From Sedimenticola thiotaurini (GTDB taxonomy: Bacteria; Pseudomonadota; Gammaproteobacteria; Chromatiales; Chromatiaceae): a stretch of DNA of 64,000 bases. A program made the translations under genes and the position numbers. How positions within the stretch are numbered: the stretch's first letter is position 1; each line of letters starts with the position of its first letter. The notes beneath the pieces are model-generated. The model made no database searches and was not told the DNA's origin. It worked only from the letters and a program-made list of their open reading frames with translations. The stretch is from contig NZ_CP011412.1 of NCBI RefSeq assembly GCF_001007875.1, positions 3,410,001 through 3,474,000 of the forward strand. Reading direction: 5' to 3'. Below are positions 35,513 to 43,648 of the stretch, one piece after another.

Positions 35513-37408
35513 ATGGCGCTGATCAATCTGCGCAAGGTACAACTGGGCTTTGGTGGCCCGGCGCTGCTGGATAATCTTGATCTCTCCATTGAGCGGGGTG
35601 AACGGATCTGTCTGCTGGGGCGCAATGGCGCCGGCAAATCGACCCTGATGAAACTGATCGCCGGTGAATTGCAGCCGGATGATGGTGAGTTCTCCATCCA
35701 GCAGGGGGCGATTATCACCCGCCTGACCCAGGAGGTGCCGGAGGGGATCGAGGGCACGGTATTTGACGTGGTGGCCACCGGTCTGGGCGAACTGGGTGAG
35801 CTGGTGCGCCGTTTTCATCAGATCAGCCACCAACTGGCTACCGATCACAGTGAAAAACTGCTCGACCAGCTCTCCCGGGTACAGCATGACCTGGAGGCGG
35901 CGGATGGCTGGCAGTCGGAGCAGCGGGTGGAGACGGTGATCTCCAAGCTCTCCCTGGACCCGGATATCCCTTTTGCGGCACTCTCTGGCGGTCTCAAGCG
36001 GCGTGTGCTGCTGGCCCGGGCGCTGGTGCAGGCGCCCGACCTGCTTCTGCTGGATGAGCCGACCAACCACCTGGATATCGCCTCCATCGACTGGCTGGAG
36101 GAGTTCCTGCTCAACTATGACGGCACCCTGCTGTTTGTCACCCATGACCGGATGTTCCTGCGCAAACTGGCCACCCGTATTATCGAACTGGATCGGGGGC
36201 AGCTTACCGACTGGCCGGGGGATTACGAGAACTTCCAGCGCCGCAAAGCGGAGATGCTGAATGCGGAGGAGAAGGCCAACGCCCGCTTCGACAAGAAGCT
36301 GGCCCAGGAGGAGGTGTGGATTCGCCAGGGCATCAAGGCGCGACGCACCCGTAACGAAGGTCGGGTGCGGGCCCTGCAGGCGCTGCGCGCCGAGCGCAAA
36401 CAGCGCCGGGAACGGACCGGCAATGTCAACATGGCACTGCAACAGGCGGAACGCTCCGGCAAGCTGGTGATCGAGGCGGAGGGGATCAGCTACGCCTGGG
36501 ATGGCAAACCGATTGTGCGGGACTTCACCACCACCATCATGCGCGGTGACCGCATCGGCGTGATCGGCCCCAATGGCGCGGGCAAGACCACCCTGCTCAA
36601 CCTGCTGCTGGGCAAACTGCAACCCGACGCGGGTACGGTAAAACACGGCACTAAGCTGGAAGTGGCCTATTTTGACCAGTTGCGGGCCCAATTGGATGAC
36701 GAGAAGTCGGTGCAGGACAACGTGGCTGATGGCAGTGACAAGGTGGAGATCAACGGCAGCAGCAAACACGTCATCAGTTATCTGCAGGATTTCCTGTTCA
36801 CCCCGGACCGGGTGCGACAGCCAGTCAAGGCGCTCTCCGGTGGCGAACGTAACCGCCTGCTGCTGGCGCGGCTGTTCAGCAAGAGCGCCAATGTGCTGGT
36901 GATGGACGAACCGACCAACGATCTGGACGTGGAGACCCTGGAACTGCTGGAAGAGCTGCTGCTGGATTATCAAGGCACCCTGTTACTGGTGAGCCACGAC
37001 CGGGCATTTCTCAATAACGTGGTGACCAGCACCCTGGTATTTGAGGGCGACGGGCAGATCAATGAATACGTGGGTGGCTATGACGACTGGCTGAGTCAAC
37101 GGAAGGCCCCGCTGGTTGAGGCGGCCCCAAAACCGGTGGAAGCGAAACCGACGACGGCAAGACGGGAGCCGGTAAAACCGGCCAGCAAGCCGAAGAAACT
37201 GAGCTACAAGGATCAGCGGGAGCTGGACGCCCTGCCAAAGCGGATCGAGCAGCTGGAAACCGAACTGGAACAGTTGCAGATGACCGTGGCCGATCCCGCT
37301 TTCTACAAACGCCCCAAGGAAGAGAAGACCGAAGTGCAGCAGCAACTGCAGGAGACCGAAGCGGCTCTCAATACAGCCTATGCCCGCTGGGAAGAGCTGG
37401 AGTCCTGA
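35513..37408 (+). CDS. uup: ABC-F ATPase Uup
   Basis: 631 residues, two ABC domains in one soluble chain. Domain 1: Walker A GRNGAGKSTLMK near 37, signature LSGGLKRRVLLARALV, Walker B LLLLDEPTNHLD. Domain 2: GPNGAGKTTLLN near 356, LSGGERNRLLLARLF, VLVMDEPTNDLD. A charged linker lies between them, and a C-terminal coiled coil (about 565-631) is typical of Uup, which acts on ribosomes or branched DNA. No membrane segment. Confidence 0.92.
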   Translation: MALINLRKVQLGFGGPALLDNLDLSIERGERICLLGRNGAGKSTLMKLIAGELQPDDGEFSIQQGAIITRLTQEVPEGIEGTVFDVVATGLGELGELVRRFHQISHQLATDHSEKLLDQLSRVQHDLEAADGWQSEQRVETVISKLSLDPDIPFAALSGGLKRRVLLARALVQAPDLLLLDEPTNHLDIASIDWLEEFLLNYDGTLLFVTHDRMFLRKLATRIIELDRGQLTDWPGDYENFQRRKAEMLNAEEKANARFDKKLAQEEVWIRQGIKARRTRNEGRVRALQALRAERKQRRERTGNVNMALQQAERSGKLVIEAEGISYAWDGKPIVRDFTTTIMRGDRIGVIGPNGAGKTTLLNLLLGKLQPDAGTVKHGTKLEVAYFDQLRAQLDDEKSVQDNVADGSDKVEINGSSKHVISYLQDFLFTPDRVRQPVKALSGGERNRLLLARLFSKSANVLVMDEPTNDLDVETLELLEELLLDYQGTLLLVSHDRAFLNNVVTSTLVFEGDGQINEYVGGYDDWLSQRKAPLVEAAPKPVEAKPTTARREPVKPASKPKKLSYKDQRELDALPKRIEQLETELEQLQMTVADPAFYKRPKEEKTEVQQQLQETEAALNTAYARWEELES

Positions 37409-37592
37409 GGCGGAGGGGGCGCGCTGACACTGCCCCTAAACTGAATCAGACCAGCAATCCCGGTCCATTCCGGCGTATGATGGTGTGGTTGTCATCCGGA
37501 TCAGTGTGCCGGTACCTCCCCATAACCTCCCCACAGGGCACTACCCGCCGGGGAGTGCATCAGATATCCCTATCATTACAGGACCATCACAA

Positions 37593-38981
37593 TTGAATCC
37601 CACCGCCTTCGCTTCACTCAATCTGCATGACGCCCTGCTGAACAATCTGGCCTCGCTCGGCTATGACCGGATGACACCGATTCAGAGCCAAAGCCTGCCA
37701 CCCATTCTGGCGGGCCGGGATGTGATTGCCCAGGGCAAGACCGGATCGGGTAAAACCGCGGCATTTGGCTTGGGGCTGTTGCAGAAACTGGATGTTAAAC
37801 GGTTTCGGATACAGGGGCTGGTGCTCTGCCCGACCCGGGAACTGGCGGACCAGGTGGCCCGGGAGATTCGCCGTCTGGGCCGGGGTATCCATAACATCAA
37901 GGTGCTGACCCTCTGCGGTGGCACGCCGTTTGGCCCCCAGGTGGGTTCACTGGAGCACGGCGCCCACATCATTGTGGGGACACCGGGCCGCATTGAGGAT
38001 CACCTGGGCCGGGGTACGCTGAAACTGGACAAGGTGAGCACCCTCATTCTGGATGAGGCGGACCGCATGCTGGATATGGGTTTTCAGGAGGTGCTGGAGC
38101 GCATTGTCGATCAACTGCCTCAGCGGCGTCAGACACTACTGTTCAGCGCCACCTTTCCCGATCAGATCCAGGCCATCGCCCGGCTTATTCTCAGTCAACC
38201 GGTGACAGTGCAGGTGGAGTCGAGTCATGACAGCGCCAGCATCGAACAACACTTTTACAAGGTGAAGGACAACAAGCAGCGCCTGGCGGCATTACGCCTG
38301 CTGCTGCTCCAGTTCCGGCCCGAATCGGCCCTGGTGTTCTGTAACACCCGTAAAGAGAGTCAGGCGGTAGCCGACTCCCTGGTCCAATGCGGTTTCTCCG
38401 CCCTGGCGCTGCATGGCGACCTGGAACAGCGGGATCGGGACCAGATGCTGATACGCTTTGCCAATAGAAGCGCCTCTGTTCTGGTGGCCACCGATGTGGC
38501 GGCAAGGGGGCTGGATATCGATGCGCTGGACCTGGTGATCAATTATCACATTTCCCATGATGCGGAGAGTCATCTGCACCGGATTGGCCGTACCGGCCGG
38601 GCCGGCAGCAAGGGCATCGCCTGCGCGTTGTACAGTGAGAAGGAGAGCCATCGGGTGGCGCAACTGGAGGCCGGTATTGACCCGATCCTGGACAGCGAAC
38701 CGTTACCACCCCTTGCCCTTCTGGAACAAGCCGCCCTGAAGCCGGCCATGGCCACCCTGCAGATTGATGGTGGCAAGAAACAGAAAATCCGTCCGGGCGA
38801 CATCCTGGGCGCCCTCACCGGTGAGCGGGGGATCACTGGTCAACAGGTGGGCAAGATCAATATCGCGGACAACTGGGCCTTTGTCGCCGTGAGTATCTGT
38901 GCGGTGAAACCGGCTCTGAAAAAACTGACCCAAGGGAAACTTAAAGGACGCTCGTTTCGGGTTCGGTTACTTGAGGACTAA
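37593..38981 (+). CDS. dbpA: ATP-dependent RNA helicase DbpA
   Basis: 462 residues from a TTG at 37593 with AGGA upstream; that start gives the DbpA-like beginning NPTAFASLNLHDALLNNLASLGY. Helicase motifs: Q-motif MTPIQSQSLP, AQGKTGSGKTA, DEADRMLD, FSATFP, and HRIGRTGRAG. The C-terminal 75 residues (IRPGDILGALTGERGI, VGKINIADNWAFVAV) form the DbpA RNA-binding domain that recognises 23S rRNA hairpin 92. Role: large-subunit assembly. Confidence 0.92.
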   Translation: MNPTAFASLNLHDALLNNLASLGYDRMTPIQSQSLPPILAGRDVIAQGKTGSGKTAAFGLGLLQKLDVKRFRIQGLVLCPTRELADQVAREIRRLGRGIHNIKVLTLCGGTPFGPQVGSLEHGAHIIVGTPGRIEDHLGRGTLKLDKVSTLILDEADRMLDMGFQEVLERIVDQLPQRRQTLLFSATFPDQIQAIARLILSQPVTVQVESSHDSASIEQHFYKVKDNKQRLAALRLLLLQFRPESALVFCNTRKESQAVADSLVQCGFSALALHGDLEQRDRDQMLIRFANRSASVLVATDVAARGLDIDALDLVINYHISHDAESHLHRIGRTGRAGSKGIACALYSEKESHRVAQLEAGIDPILDSEPLPPLALLEQAALKPAMATLQIDGGKKQKIRPGDILGALTGERGITGQQVGKINIADNWAFVAVSICAVKPALKKLTQGKLKGRSFRVRLLED

Positions 38982-39180
38982 TGAGTATAGTGCGGATTGA
39001 ATCCAGGAGCGGGTTTTGGTTGATCGCTGGGATTATTCAAGGCCAGTGGTGGTCATCGGACCACTCAATTTGGCGGGCAGAAACCATCCAGAAGCGGACG
39101 TTAACGCCCGCAGCAACTGCGACTTTTTAAAAGCGTAAGTTTAACCTATCCTAGGTGCGCGGGATTGAGTTTTTCATCTG

Positions 39181-39206
39181 ACCCCAGATAACTACCCCAG
39201 ATAACT
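39181..39206. repeat. Tandem 13-bp repeat
   Basis: ACCCCAGATAACT occurs twice head to tail, just past the 3' end of the methyltransferase gene. The remainder of 38982-39228 shows no gene. Confidence 0.7.
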
Positions 39207-39228
39207 TAGAGGCGGTCTGGTGGCGGGC

Positions 39229-39831
39229 TCAAGCGGACTTGCGCGCCACCAGCTGGACCACCGCGCTTTCGCCCTGATGGTAGCGGCCTTCCGAAATGTG
39301 GCGCACCACTTCCTCTGCGATCTCGAAGCTCAGACCGTCGAGCTCGTTGCGCAACTCGTCCAGGGACATGAAGAGCTCCCGTTGCGAAGGGGGCGGTCCG
39401 CCAGCGCCATCCATCTCCAGGTGCTGTGGTGTGTAGGCCTCCAGCAGGAAGACACCACCGCCTTTCAGGGAATCGATGACTTGGGCGTGGAGCTTTTGAC
39501 GCAATCCAGGAGGCAGATGGGCCGCGATCGAGACGATGCCATCCCAGACCTCGCGGCCCAGGTCGTAGTGGGCCAGGTCGGAGACCACCGTGGTGATCTC
39601 AACCCCGTGCTCCTTGGCTAGGTTTCGGGCCTTCTCTAGGCCGACTGGCGAGAGGTCGACCGCCGTGACCTCGTAGCCCTGGCGGGCCAGAAATACGGCG
39701 TTTCTCCCCTCACCCTCGGCCAGGCAGAGCACCTTGCCTCCCACGGGGATGCGGGTGTATTCGGACTTCAGGAAGTCGTTTGGCGCGGTTCCATAGGCAA
39801 AGCCTTCTTCGTTGTAGCGTTGGTCCCACAT
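39229..39831 (-). CDS. Class I SAM-dependent methyltransferase (TehB-like)
   Basis: 200 residues. The Rossmann motif I variant VLCLAEGEGRNAVFLARQGY (about 35-54) and motif II VTAVDLSPVGLEKA are typical of TehB/thiopurine-type small-molecule methyltransferases. The N-terminus MWDQRYNEEGFAYGTAPNDF also fits this group. Substrate is unknown; tellurite, selenite or thiol compounds are possible for the group. Confidence 0.8.
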   Translation of the reverse strand: MWDQRYNEEGFAYGTAPNDFLKSEYTRIPVGGKVLCLAEGEGRNAVFLARQGYEVTAVDLSPVGLEKARNLAKEHGVEITTVVSDLAHYDLGREVWDGIVSIAAHLPPGLRQKLHAQVIDSLKGGGVFLLEAYTPQHLEMDGAGGPPPSQRELFMSLDELRNELDGLSFEIAEEVVRHISEGRYHQGESAVVQLVARKSA

Positions 39832-39927
39832 ACGTAGTTAAACCCGGTGACAGTTGCTTGTAGGAGGAGACGAGCCACGGGCGGCAGTTGGGCACTGCCC
39901 GTGGCGTCGCTTTTGAACACGATACGA

Positions 39928-40428
39928 TCAATAGGTTCCCAACTCGATGACGGTCTCGGCGGTCACCTTGTCGCCCTGGAGCGTTTTGACCGTCACATAG
40001 TAGGCGTGGCCCTTGCCGCCGGAGCAAGGGGGCATGTAGGCGCCCGCCTTGTCCCAGCCGGGGCTACGGTGCGCCTCGACCAGGCTGAAACCTTGGGGTA
40101 GATCGAAGCTATGACCGGGAACCGAAGGAATTTCGAGCGGCTGATCGGTTGCATCGAGACGGTATTGGATTCTGCCATGCCCACCGTTGTTCATCTTTTC
40201 GGAATCGCGATCGCTGTATTCGAACAAAATGCTGTCGGAGCCGGCCGGGATATCGGAGACAAGCCATTTGGGGGTGGCGGGGTTGTTACCGCCAAACTTC
40301 TGGCACTGCTGTCCCTCCGGTATCTTGACCCCGTTCCAGGTGTCGTTGGCGAAGCGGACATCCAGGGCGAAGACATTGGAAGAGAAGAGTGCGGCCAGTG
40401 AAAGCGTCGGAAGCAGATAGAGTTTCAT
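39928..40428 (-). CDS. Secreted hypothetical protein
   Basis: 166 residues with a signal peptide (MKLYLLPTLSLAALFSSNVF, site after VFA). The mature protein is beta-rich with two Cys that could pair (GQQCQKFGG and MPPCSGGKG). It ends HAYYVTVKTLQGDKVTAETVIELGTY. A faint likeness of GHAYYVTVKTL to PEBP/YbhB proteins is not backed by their DPDAP motif, so I assign no family. Probably periplasmic. Confidence 0.6.
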   Translation of the reverse strand: MKLYLLPTLSLAALFSSNVFALDVRFANDTWNGVKIPEGQQCQKFGGNNPATPKWLVSDIPAGSDSILFEYSDRDSEKMNNGGHGRIQYRLDATDQPLEIPSVPGHSFDLPQGFSLVEAHRSPGWDKAGAYMPPCSGGKGHAYYVTVKTLQGDKVTAETVIELGTY

Positions 40429-40564
40429 AAGGATAACCTATTGTAGTGTGTTATCGGATGAAAATGGATTAGTGCGACATTGGATGATGAATGTCAAGAG
40501 CCAAGTAATCAAATCCCACGCAAGCCCGTTTTTATCCTGTGATAAAACGGACGCATGGGTAGTG

Positions 40565-40663
40565 TCACGCTGTCATCGCCTCATATTCTGCCGGCGCCAG
40601 GTAGCCTATCCCTGAATGCGTCCGCCGGTGGTTGTAGAATCGGTTGATGCAATAGTTGAGGGA
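40565..40663 (-). pseudogene. Remnant of an IS3-family OrfB C-terminus
   Basis: Read on the minus strand this encodes GYSLNYCINRFYNHRRTHSG followed by IGYLAPAEYEAMTA and a stop. It aligns with the end of the intact transposase at 42312 (FYNRERLHSGIGYQSPENYE) but is a different, truncated copy. Everything upstream of it is lost. A hairpin (CCGTTTTTATC ctgt GATAAAACGG) lies just outside at 40526-40550. Confidence 0.8.
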
Positions 40664-40689
40664 ATACCCAAATCGTTGGTGCATTCCCG

Positions 40690-40821
40690 GATGACAACTC
40701 GGCCCTGATGCTGGTGGCAGCCCGTCTCAGGTACATCGCGGGGACCAAGTGAGGGATCCGTCGCTATCTGTCGATGGAGGCGCTTGAGAAACAGGACCTG
40801 GAGAGCTCGATTACCGCGTAA
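40690..40821 (+). pseudogene. Remnant of a transposase C-terminus (IS256-like)
   Basis: The plus-strand frame reads DDNSALMLVAARLRYIAGTK, an in-frame TGA, then GIRRYLSMEALEKQDLESSI and a stop. It resembles the tail of IS256-type (mutator) transposases, with the TGA probably replacing a Trp codon. It is decayed and truncated. The family call is from memory. Confidence 0.55.
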
Positions 40822-40886
40822 CCGCGAAGTTACCGCCAAGCAAAGTGCGAAAGATTTTTGACACTACCGTTGATGTAACGGGCCTA

Positions 40887-40917
40887 TCATCACCCTCCTG
40901 TGGCAAGACCGGAAGTG
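40887..40917 (-). repeat. Orphan copy of the IS91-element recombinase leader
   Basis: These 31 bases match 48466-48496 at 29 positions; the shared core is GCAAGACCGGAAGTG. At 48466 the sequence is the ribosome site and start codons of the tyrosine recombinase. Here the gene that should follow (leftward) is missing, so this is a truncated end of a second element copy. The rest of 40822-40981 has no gene. Confidence 0.7.
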
Positions 40918-40981
40918 TCTATTGGACCGTGGGAAGTCCAGTGATGTCTGCTGGTGTTTACTTTTCTTGGGGAGCTCGGCT

Positions 40982-41038
40982 CGTTAACTCCCGCTTAAAG
41001 TGCGCCCCCAGGCGTCATCTTTAAAGCGTTTGTTAGGC
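40982..41038 (-). repeat. Integron attC site 1
   Basis: 57 bp. On the minus strand it runs from GCCTAAC (41038-41032), through AAACGCTTTAAAG and a complementary CTTTAAGCGGGA, to GTTAACG (40988-40982). The stop codon of the protease gene lies inside the first core, a hallmark of cassettes. The right-hand core is degenerate. This is the last attC of the array. Confidence 0.75.
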
Positions 41039-41962
41039 GCTTGGTTTTTGAATGTCAGAAGCCAAGAACCAGCCTTTGCCATTTTGATTTTCAATGAACT
41101 TGATACAGGAAGTGATATCCAATGTGACCGCCGAAGCGTGAAAAACAGAAAGGACTTTCTCTTGATAATCTTGGTCATCTTCAAGCGCGGCGACTTTTAA
41201 ACCGATTTCTTTACACTTTTCAATATTAATTGGTCTACCGTGCGATTTATGCTCAGCAGCATTTCCCAACCACTTAGCGATATCTGTTCCTTTTTTATCT
41301 TGATCGGAACCAAACATATAATTATCAAGCCACTCAGCTACTTTTGATTCAGAGTTCTTAATTGTATTCTCACAGATATTCAAAATACCAGGTGGCAACA
41401 AATTAATTCTGTTTACCCACAGGGGAGCCGTTTTTGGATCAGCAATTATAGACTCCCTAGCTTTCTTAAAATCATCAAGAATAGAATGCGCGGGTGCCGT
41501 GAATTGGCCAGATGGACTAGGTAGTGTTAACTGAGGGTCAATGGGTCCCATAGCCGATTGCTTGCCCATAACAATCTCATCACATGCACAAGATATCATA
41601 GTTGCGGCCGACATAGCATTCTGGGGTATAACAGCCCTAATATGATCATACTTGGCTCTTAGGTATTGAACTATTTGCTCAGCAGCTTCTAATGATCCAC
41701 CTGGGCTATGCAATATAAGGTCTAATTTTTTTCTTTTTAGCCCATGCACTGCGGCCATAAAGCCCTGTACATCTTGCAAGTTTATAGATTGAAAAGTAGA
41801 AGGTATAGACGGTGCTTTTATGGAAGTAAAACCAGACATGTAGATAATAACATCCCTATCTACATAGTCGGAAAGATCTTTTAGGTATTCTCTTCTGACA
41901 TCATCTTGAGCTTTACCCTTGGTCTCTTGTATACGCTCTTGAATCTGGCTCCTTGAAGGCAT
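41033..41962 (-). CDS. SDH/SppA-like Clp-fold serine protease (cassette gene)
   Basis: 309 residues, no signal peptide. It matches the serine dehydrogenase proteinase (SDH, Clp-crotonase fold) family: LILHSPGGSLEAAEQIVQYL (oxyanion loop near 83), VIPQNAMSAATMISCACDEI (nucleophilic Ser about 119) and IVMGKQSAMGPIDPQ, with a Lys expected in the dyad. It would be a cytoplasmic Ser/Lys protease of unknown target. It starts 5 bases after the stop of the small upstream gene, so the two are coupled. Its stop falls inside attC site 1. Base composition is much more AT-rich than the flanks. Confidence 0.82.
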   Translation of the reverse strand: MPSRSQIQERIQETKGKAQDDVRREYLKDLSDYVDRDVIIYMSGFTSIKAPSIPSTFQSINLQDVQGFMAAVHGLKRKKLDLILHSPGGSLEAAEQIVQYLRAKYDHIRAVIPQNAMSAATMISCACDEIVMGKQSAMGPIDPQLTLPSPSGQFTAPAHSILDDFKKARESIIADPKTAPLWVNRINLLPPGILNICENTIKNSESKVAEWLDNYMFGSDQDKKGTDIAKWLGNAAEHKSHGRPINIEKCKEIGLKVAALEDDQDYQEKVLSVFHASAVTLDITSCIKFIENQNGKGWFLASDIQKPSA

Positions 41963-41967
41963 TATTT

Positions 41968-42150
41968 CTATTCCTTTGTATATATATTTACTTGAAATTT
42001 ATTCTGTTCATTGAGTAATGACTTCGAGGCAACATCAATTGCCTCAATTTCCTCTTTGGATATATTCTTATCACAAAAAGCTAGGATTATTTCTCGTTGC
42101 TCCTCAAGATCCTTATCCTTTAACTTTTTTTCAAGATGTTCAACTTCCAT
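41968..42150 (-). CDS. Small charged protein, first gene of the protease cassette
   Basis: 60 residues from the ATG at 42150, chosen because GGGGG sits 5 bases before it; an upstream ATG at 42180 is in frame. It is helical and charged (EVEHLEKKLKDKDLEEQREI, later ISKEEIEAIDVASKSLLNEQ). I do not recognise it. Its coupling to the protease gene suggests a partner, adaptor or inhibitor. Confidence 0.6.
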   Translation of the reverse strand: MEVEHLEKKLKDKDLEEQREIILAFCDKNISKEEIEAIDVASKSLLNEQNKFQVNIYTKE

Positions 42151-42246
42151 ACAACCCCCTATAGATACCCTGTTTACCAAAAACCTTCCATCAATTTATT
42201 GTAGTACATTTGTGCTTCGCATTTGGGCGTATTACGAACTCGGGGC

Positions 42247-42283
42247 GCCTAACGCCAGCATTTGCGGCTGGTTTGTAGCGCAG
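42247..42283 (-). repeat. Integron attC site 2, left part (split by an IS)
   Basis: Contains the GTTAGGC core on the minus strand (42253-42247) and the inner segment GCCGCAAATGCTGGC. Together with 43591-43642 it makes an 89-bp attC once the IS3 element is removed. Confidence 0.7.
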
Positions 42284-42311
42284 TGAACTAGCACCACTTT
42301 TGTGGACACTT

Positions 42312-43202
42312 TTATTGGAATAGCTTTTCATAATTCTCTGGTGATTGGTAGCCTATCCCTGAATGTAAACGCTCTCGGTTATAAAACTCGATATACTCCA
42401 CCAGATGCGCCACCGCACTGATGTCATTTTCAAATAGCCTGCGATGAATGAGTTCTGCCTTCATGGTGTGAAAGAATGATTCGACAAAGGCATTATCCAA
42501 TGGGTTGCCCTTTCGACTCATGCTCCTGGTCATGCCAGCGGCCTCCACCACATCTCGGTATTCATGTGCCGCATATTCAATTCCCTGATCAGAATGGAAT
42601 AGACAACCCTCCTGAGGATTCGACCGGGTTAGTGCCATTTTGAGGGCGCTTTTTGTCAGCTCTGCATTCCGTTTTCGACTAAATGACCAACCCACAACCT
42701 TTCTACTGAATAGGTCAAGAACTACTGCATGGTAGAGCCAACCCGTTTTGGTCTTAATATAGGTAAAGTCACCCGCCCATTGTGTGCCTGGCTGTACTGG
42801 CTTCTCCATCTGCTTCAATTGATTGCCGGTAGACGAGTAGAATTCATGTTGGCCGGGTCGCCACGCATAAAGTCCTGTGGTAGAAGCCTTTACACCCATC
42901 TCTTTCATCAAACGATTAACCCGTCTGCGGCTGCAAGGCAGACCTTTTTGAATCAATTCCTGATGTAATCTAGCTGCCCCATAGCTGCGACGAAAACCTT
43001 GATGTAGCGTCTTGATCGCTTCCATCAGCTTGAGATCATGTGCTCTGTGGTTACTCATAGGCCGTGCTTTCCATGCATAAAAACCACTTCTTGAAACACC
43101 ATAGAGTTCACACAGGCGATCCAGTTTGTGTTTGTCACGGTTCTTCTCGATAAAAGCAAATATTACCGCTTTGTCTTCTCGAAGAACCGTTTCGCTTTTT
43201 TT
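42312..43202 (-). CDS. IS3-family transposase OrfB (made by frameshift from OrfA)
   Basis: The DDE integrase domain: QWAGDFTYIKTKTGWLYHAV (first Asp), FHSDQGIEYAAHEYRD (second Asp) and DNAFVESFFHTMKAELIHRR (Glu), ending LHSGIGYQSPENY. The first in-frame ATG is at 43058, but the frame is open upstream to the run of seven As (43196-43202 on the minus strand, AAAAAAAG), where a -1 slip from OrfA gives the HKLDRLCELYGVSRSGFYAW segment normal for full-length OrfAB. Length and motifs look intact. Confidence 0.88.
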   Translation of the reverse strand, partial: KKSETVLREDKAVIFAFIEKNRDKHKLDRLCELYGVSRSGFYAWKARPMSNHRAHDLKLMEAIKTLHQGFRRSYGAARLHQELIQKGLPCSRRRVNRLMKEMGVKASTTGLYAWRPGQHEFYSSTGNQLKQMEKPVQPGTQWAGDFTYIKTKTGWLYHAVVLDLFSRKVVGWSFSRKRNAELTKSALKMALTRSNPQEGCLFHSDQGIEYAAHEYRDVVEAAGMTRSMSRKGNPLDNAFVESFFHTMKAELIHRRLFENDISAVAHLVEYIEFYNRERLHSGIGYQSPENYEKLFQ

Positions 43203-43549
43203 AACAGATCAAGCTCCTCTGTACAACTTTCCAGGGCTTGCTCTAATTCTTTGATCCGCTTATTTGCTTTTGCCAGCTCTGCCTCTTTTTCAACCAAAGG
43301 GTCTGTTCTTTTTACTAGCCTCTTGGGTGATACCTGCTTTGATTTCATGTGCTTATTTTCCCGGAGTTCGCCGTTTTTGTACTCCATTCGCCAACGGTAA
43401 AGCATGACCGGGTGGATTCCAAGCGACTCAGCAATATCCTTGGCTATAACTTTAGGGTGATTAGCCAACTTAACGGCCTGTTGCTTGAACTCTAGTGTGT
43501 ATCTATCGTAATTCCGCTTCTTTGTTTGTCCCATCTCGTACCTCTTCAA
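43163..43549 (-). CDS. IS3-family transposase OrfA
   Basis: 128 residues. A helix-turn-helix DNA-binding part (YTLEFKQQAVKLANHPKVIA, then DIAESLGIHPVMLYRWRMEY) is followed by a leucine-zipper-like coiled coil (LAKANKRIKELEQALESCTE). It ends just past the A7G slippery site that produces the OrfAB fusion. Confidence 0.88.
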   Translation of the reverse strand: MKRYEMGQTKKRNYDRYTLEFKQQAVKLANHPKVIAKDIAESLGIHPVMLYRWRMEYKNGELRENKHMKSKQVSPKRLVKRTDPLVEKEAELAKANKRIKELEQALESCTEELDLLKKAKRFFEKTKR

Positions 43550-43590
43550 CAGATCAGTCCACGACTGTCCATTAAAGTGGTGCTAGTTCA

Positions 43591-43642
43591 TAGCGTAGGC
43601 TGTCCGAGCGAGGAACGAGCGTTGTTGAACTTTTTGTTAGGG
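43591..43642 (-). repeat. Integron attC site 2, right part
   Basis: Begins on the minus strand with CCCTAAC (43642-43636), 6 bases after the stop of the gene at 43649, and continues AAAAAGTTCAACAACGCTCG to the IS border. Confidence 0.7.
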
Positions 43643-43648
43643 TTTGTT

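Larger units (their letters stand above)
42284..43590 (-). mobile_element. Complete IS3-family insertion sequence inside attC site 2
   Basis: 1307 bp with terminal inverted repeats TGAACTAGCACCACTTTTGT (left) and TGAACTAGCACCACTTTAAT (right, read inward), both followed by GGACA. It carries orfA and orfB, joined by a -1 frameshift. Flanking triplets are CAG and TAG, so an exact target duplication is not visible. Confidence 0.88.

Noticed and set aside
39098-39153. A seventh attC-like site (GTTAACG ... GTTTAAC)
   Set aside because: The cores are in the wrong arrangement, the arms pair poorly and no cassette gene ends at it.
39928-40428. PEBP/YbhB family for the secreted protein
   Set aside because: Only a GHAYY-like end resembles it; the DPDAP-type ligand motif is missing.
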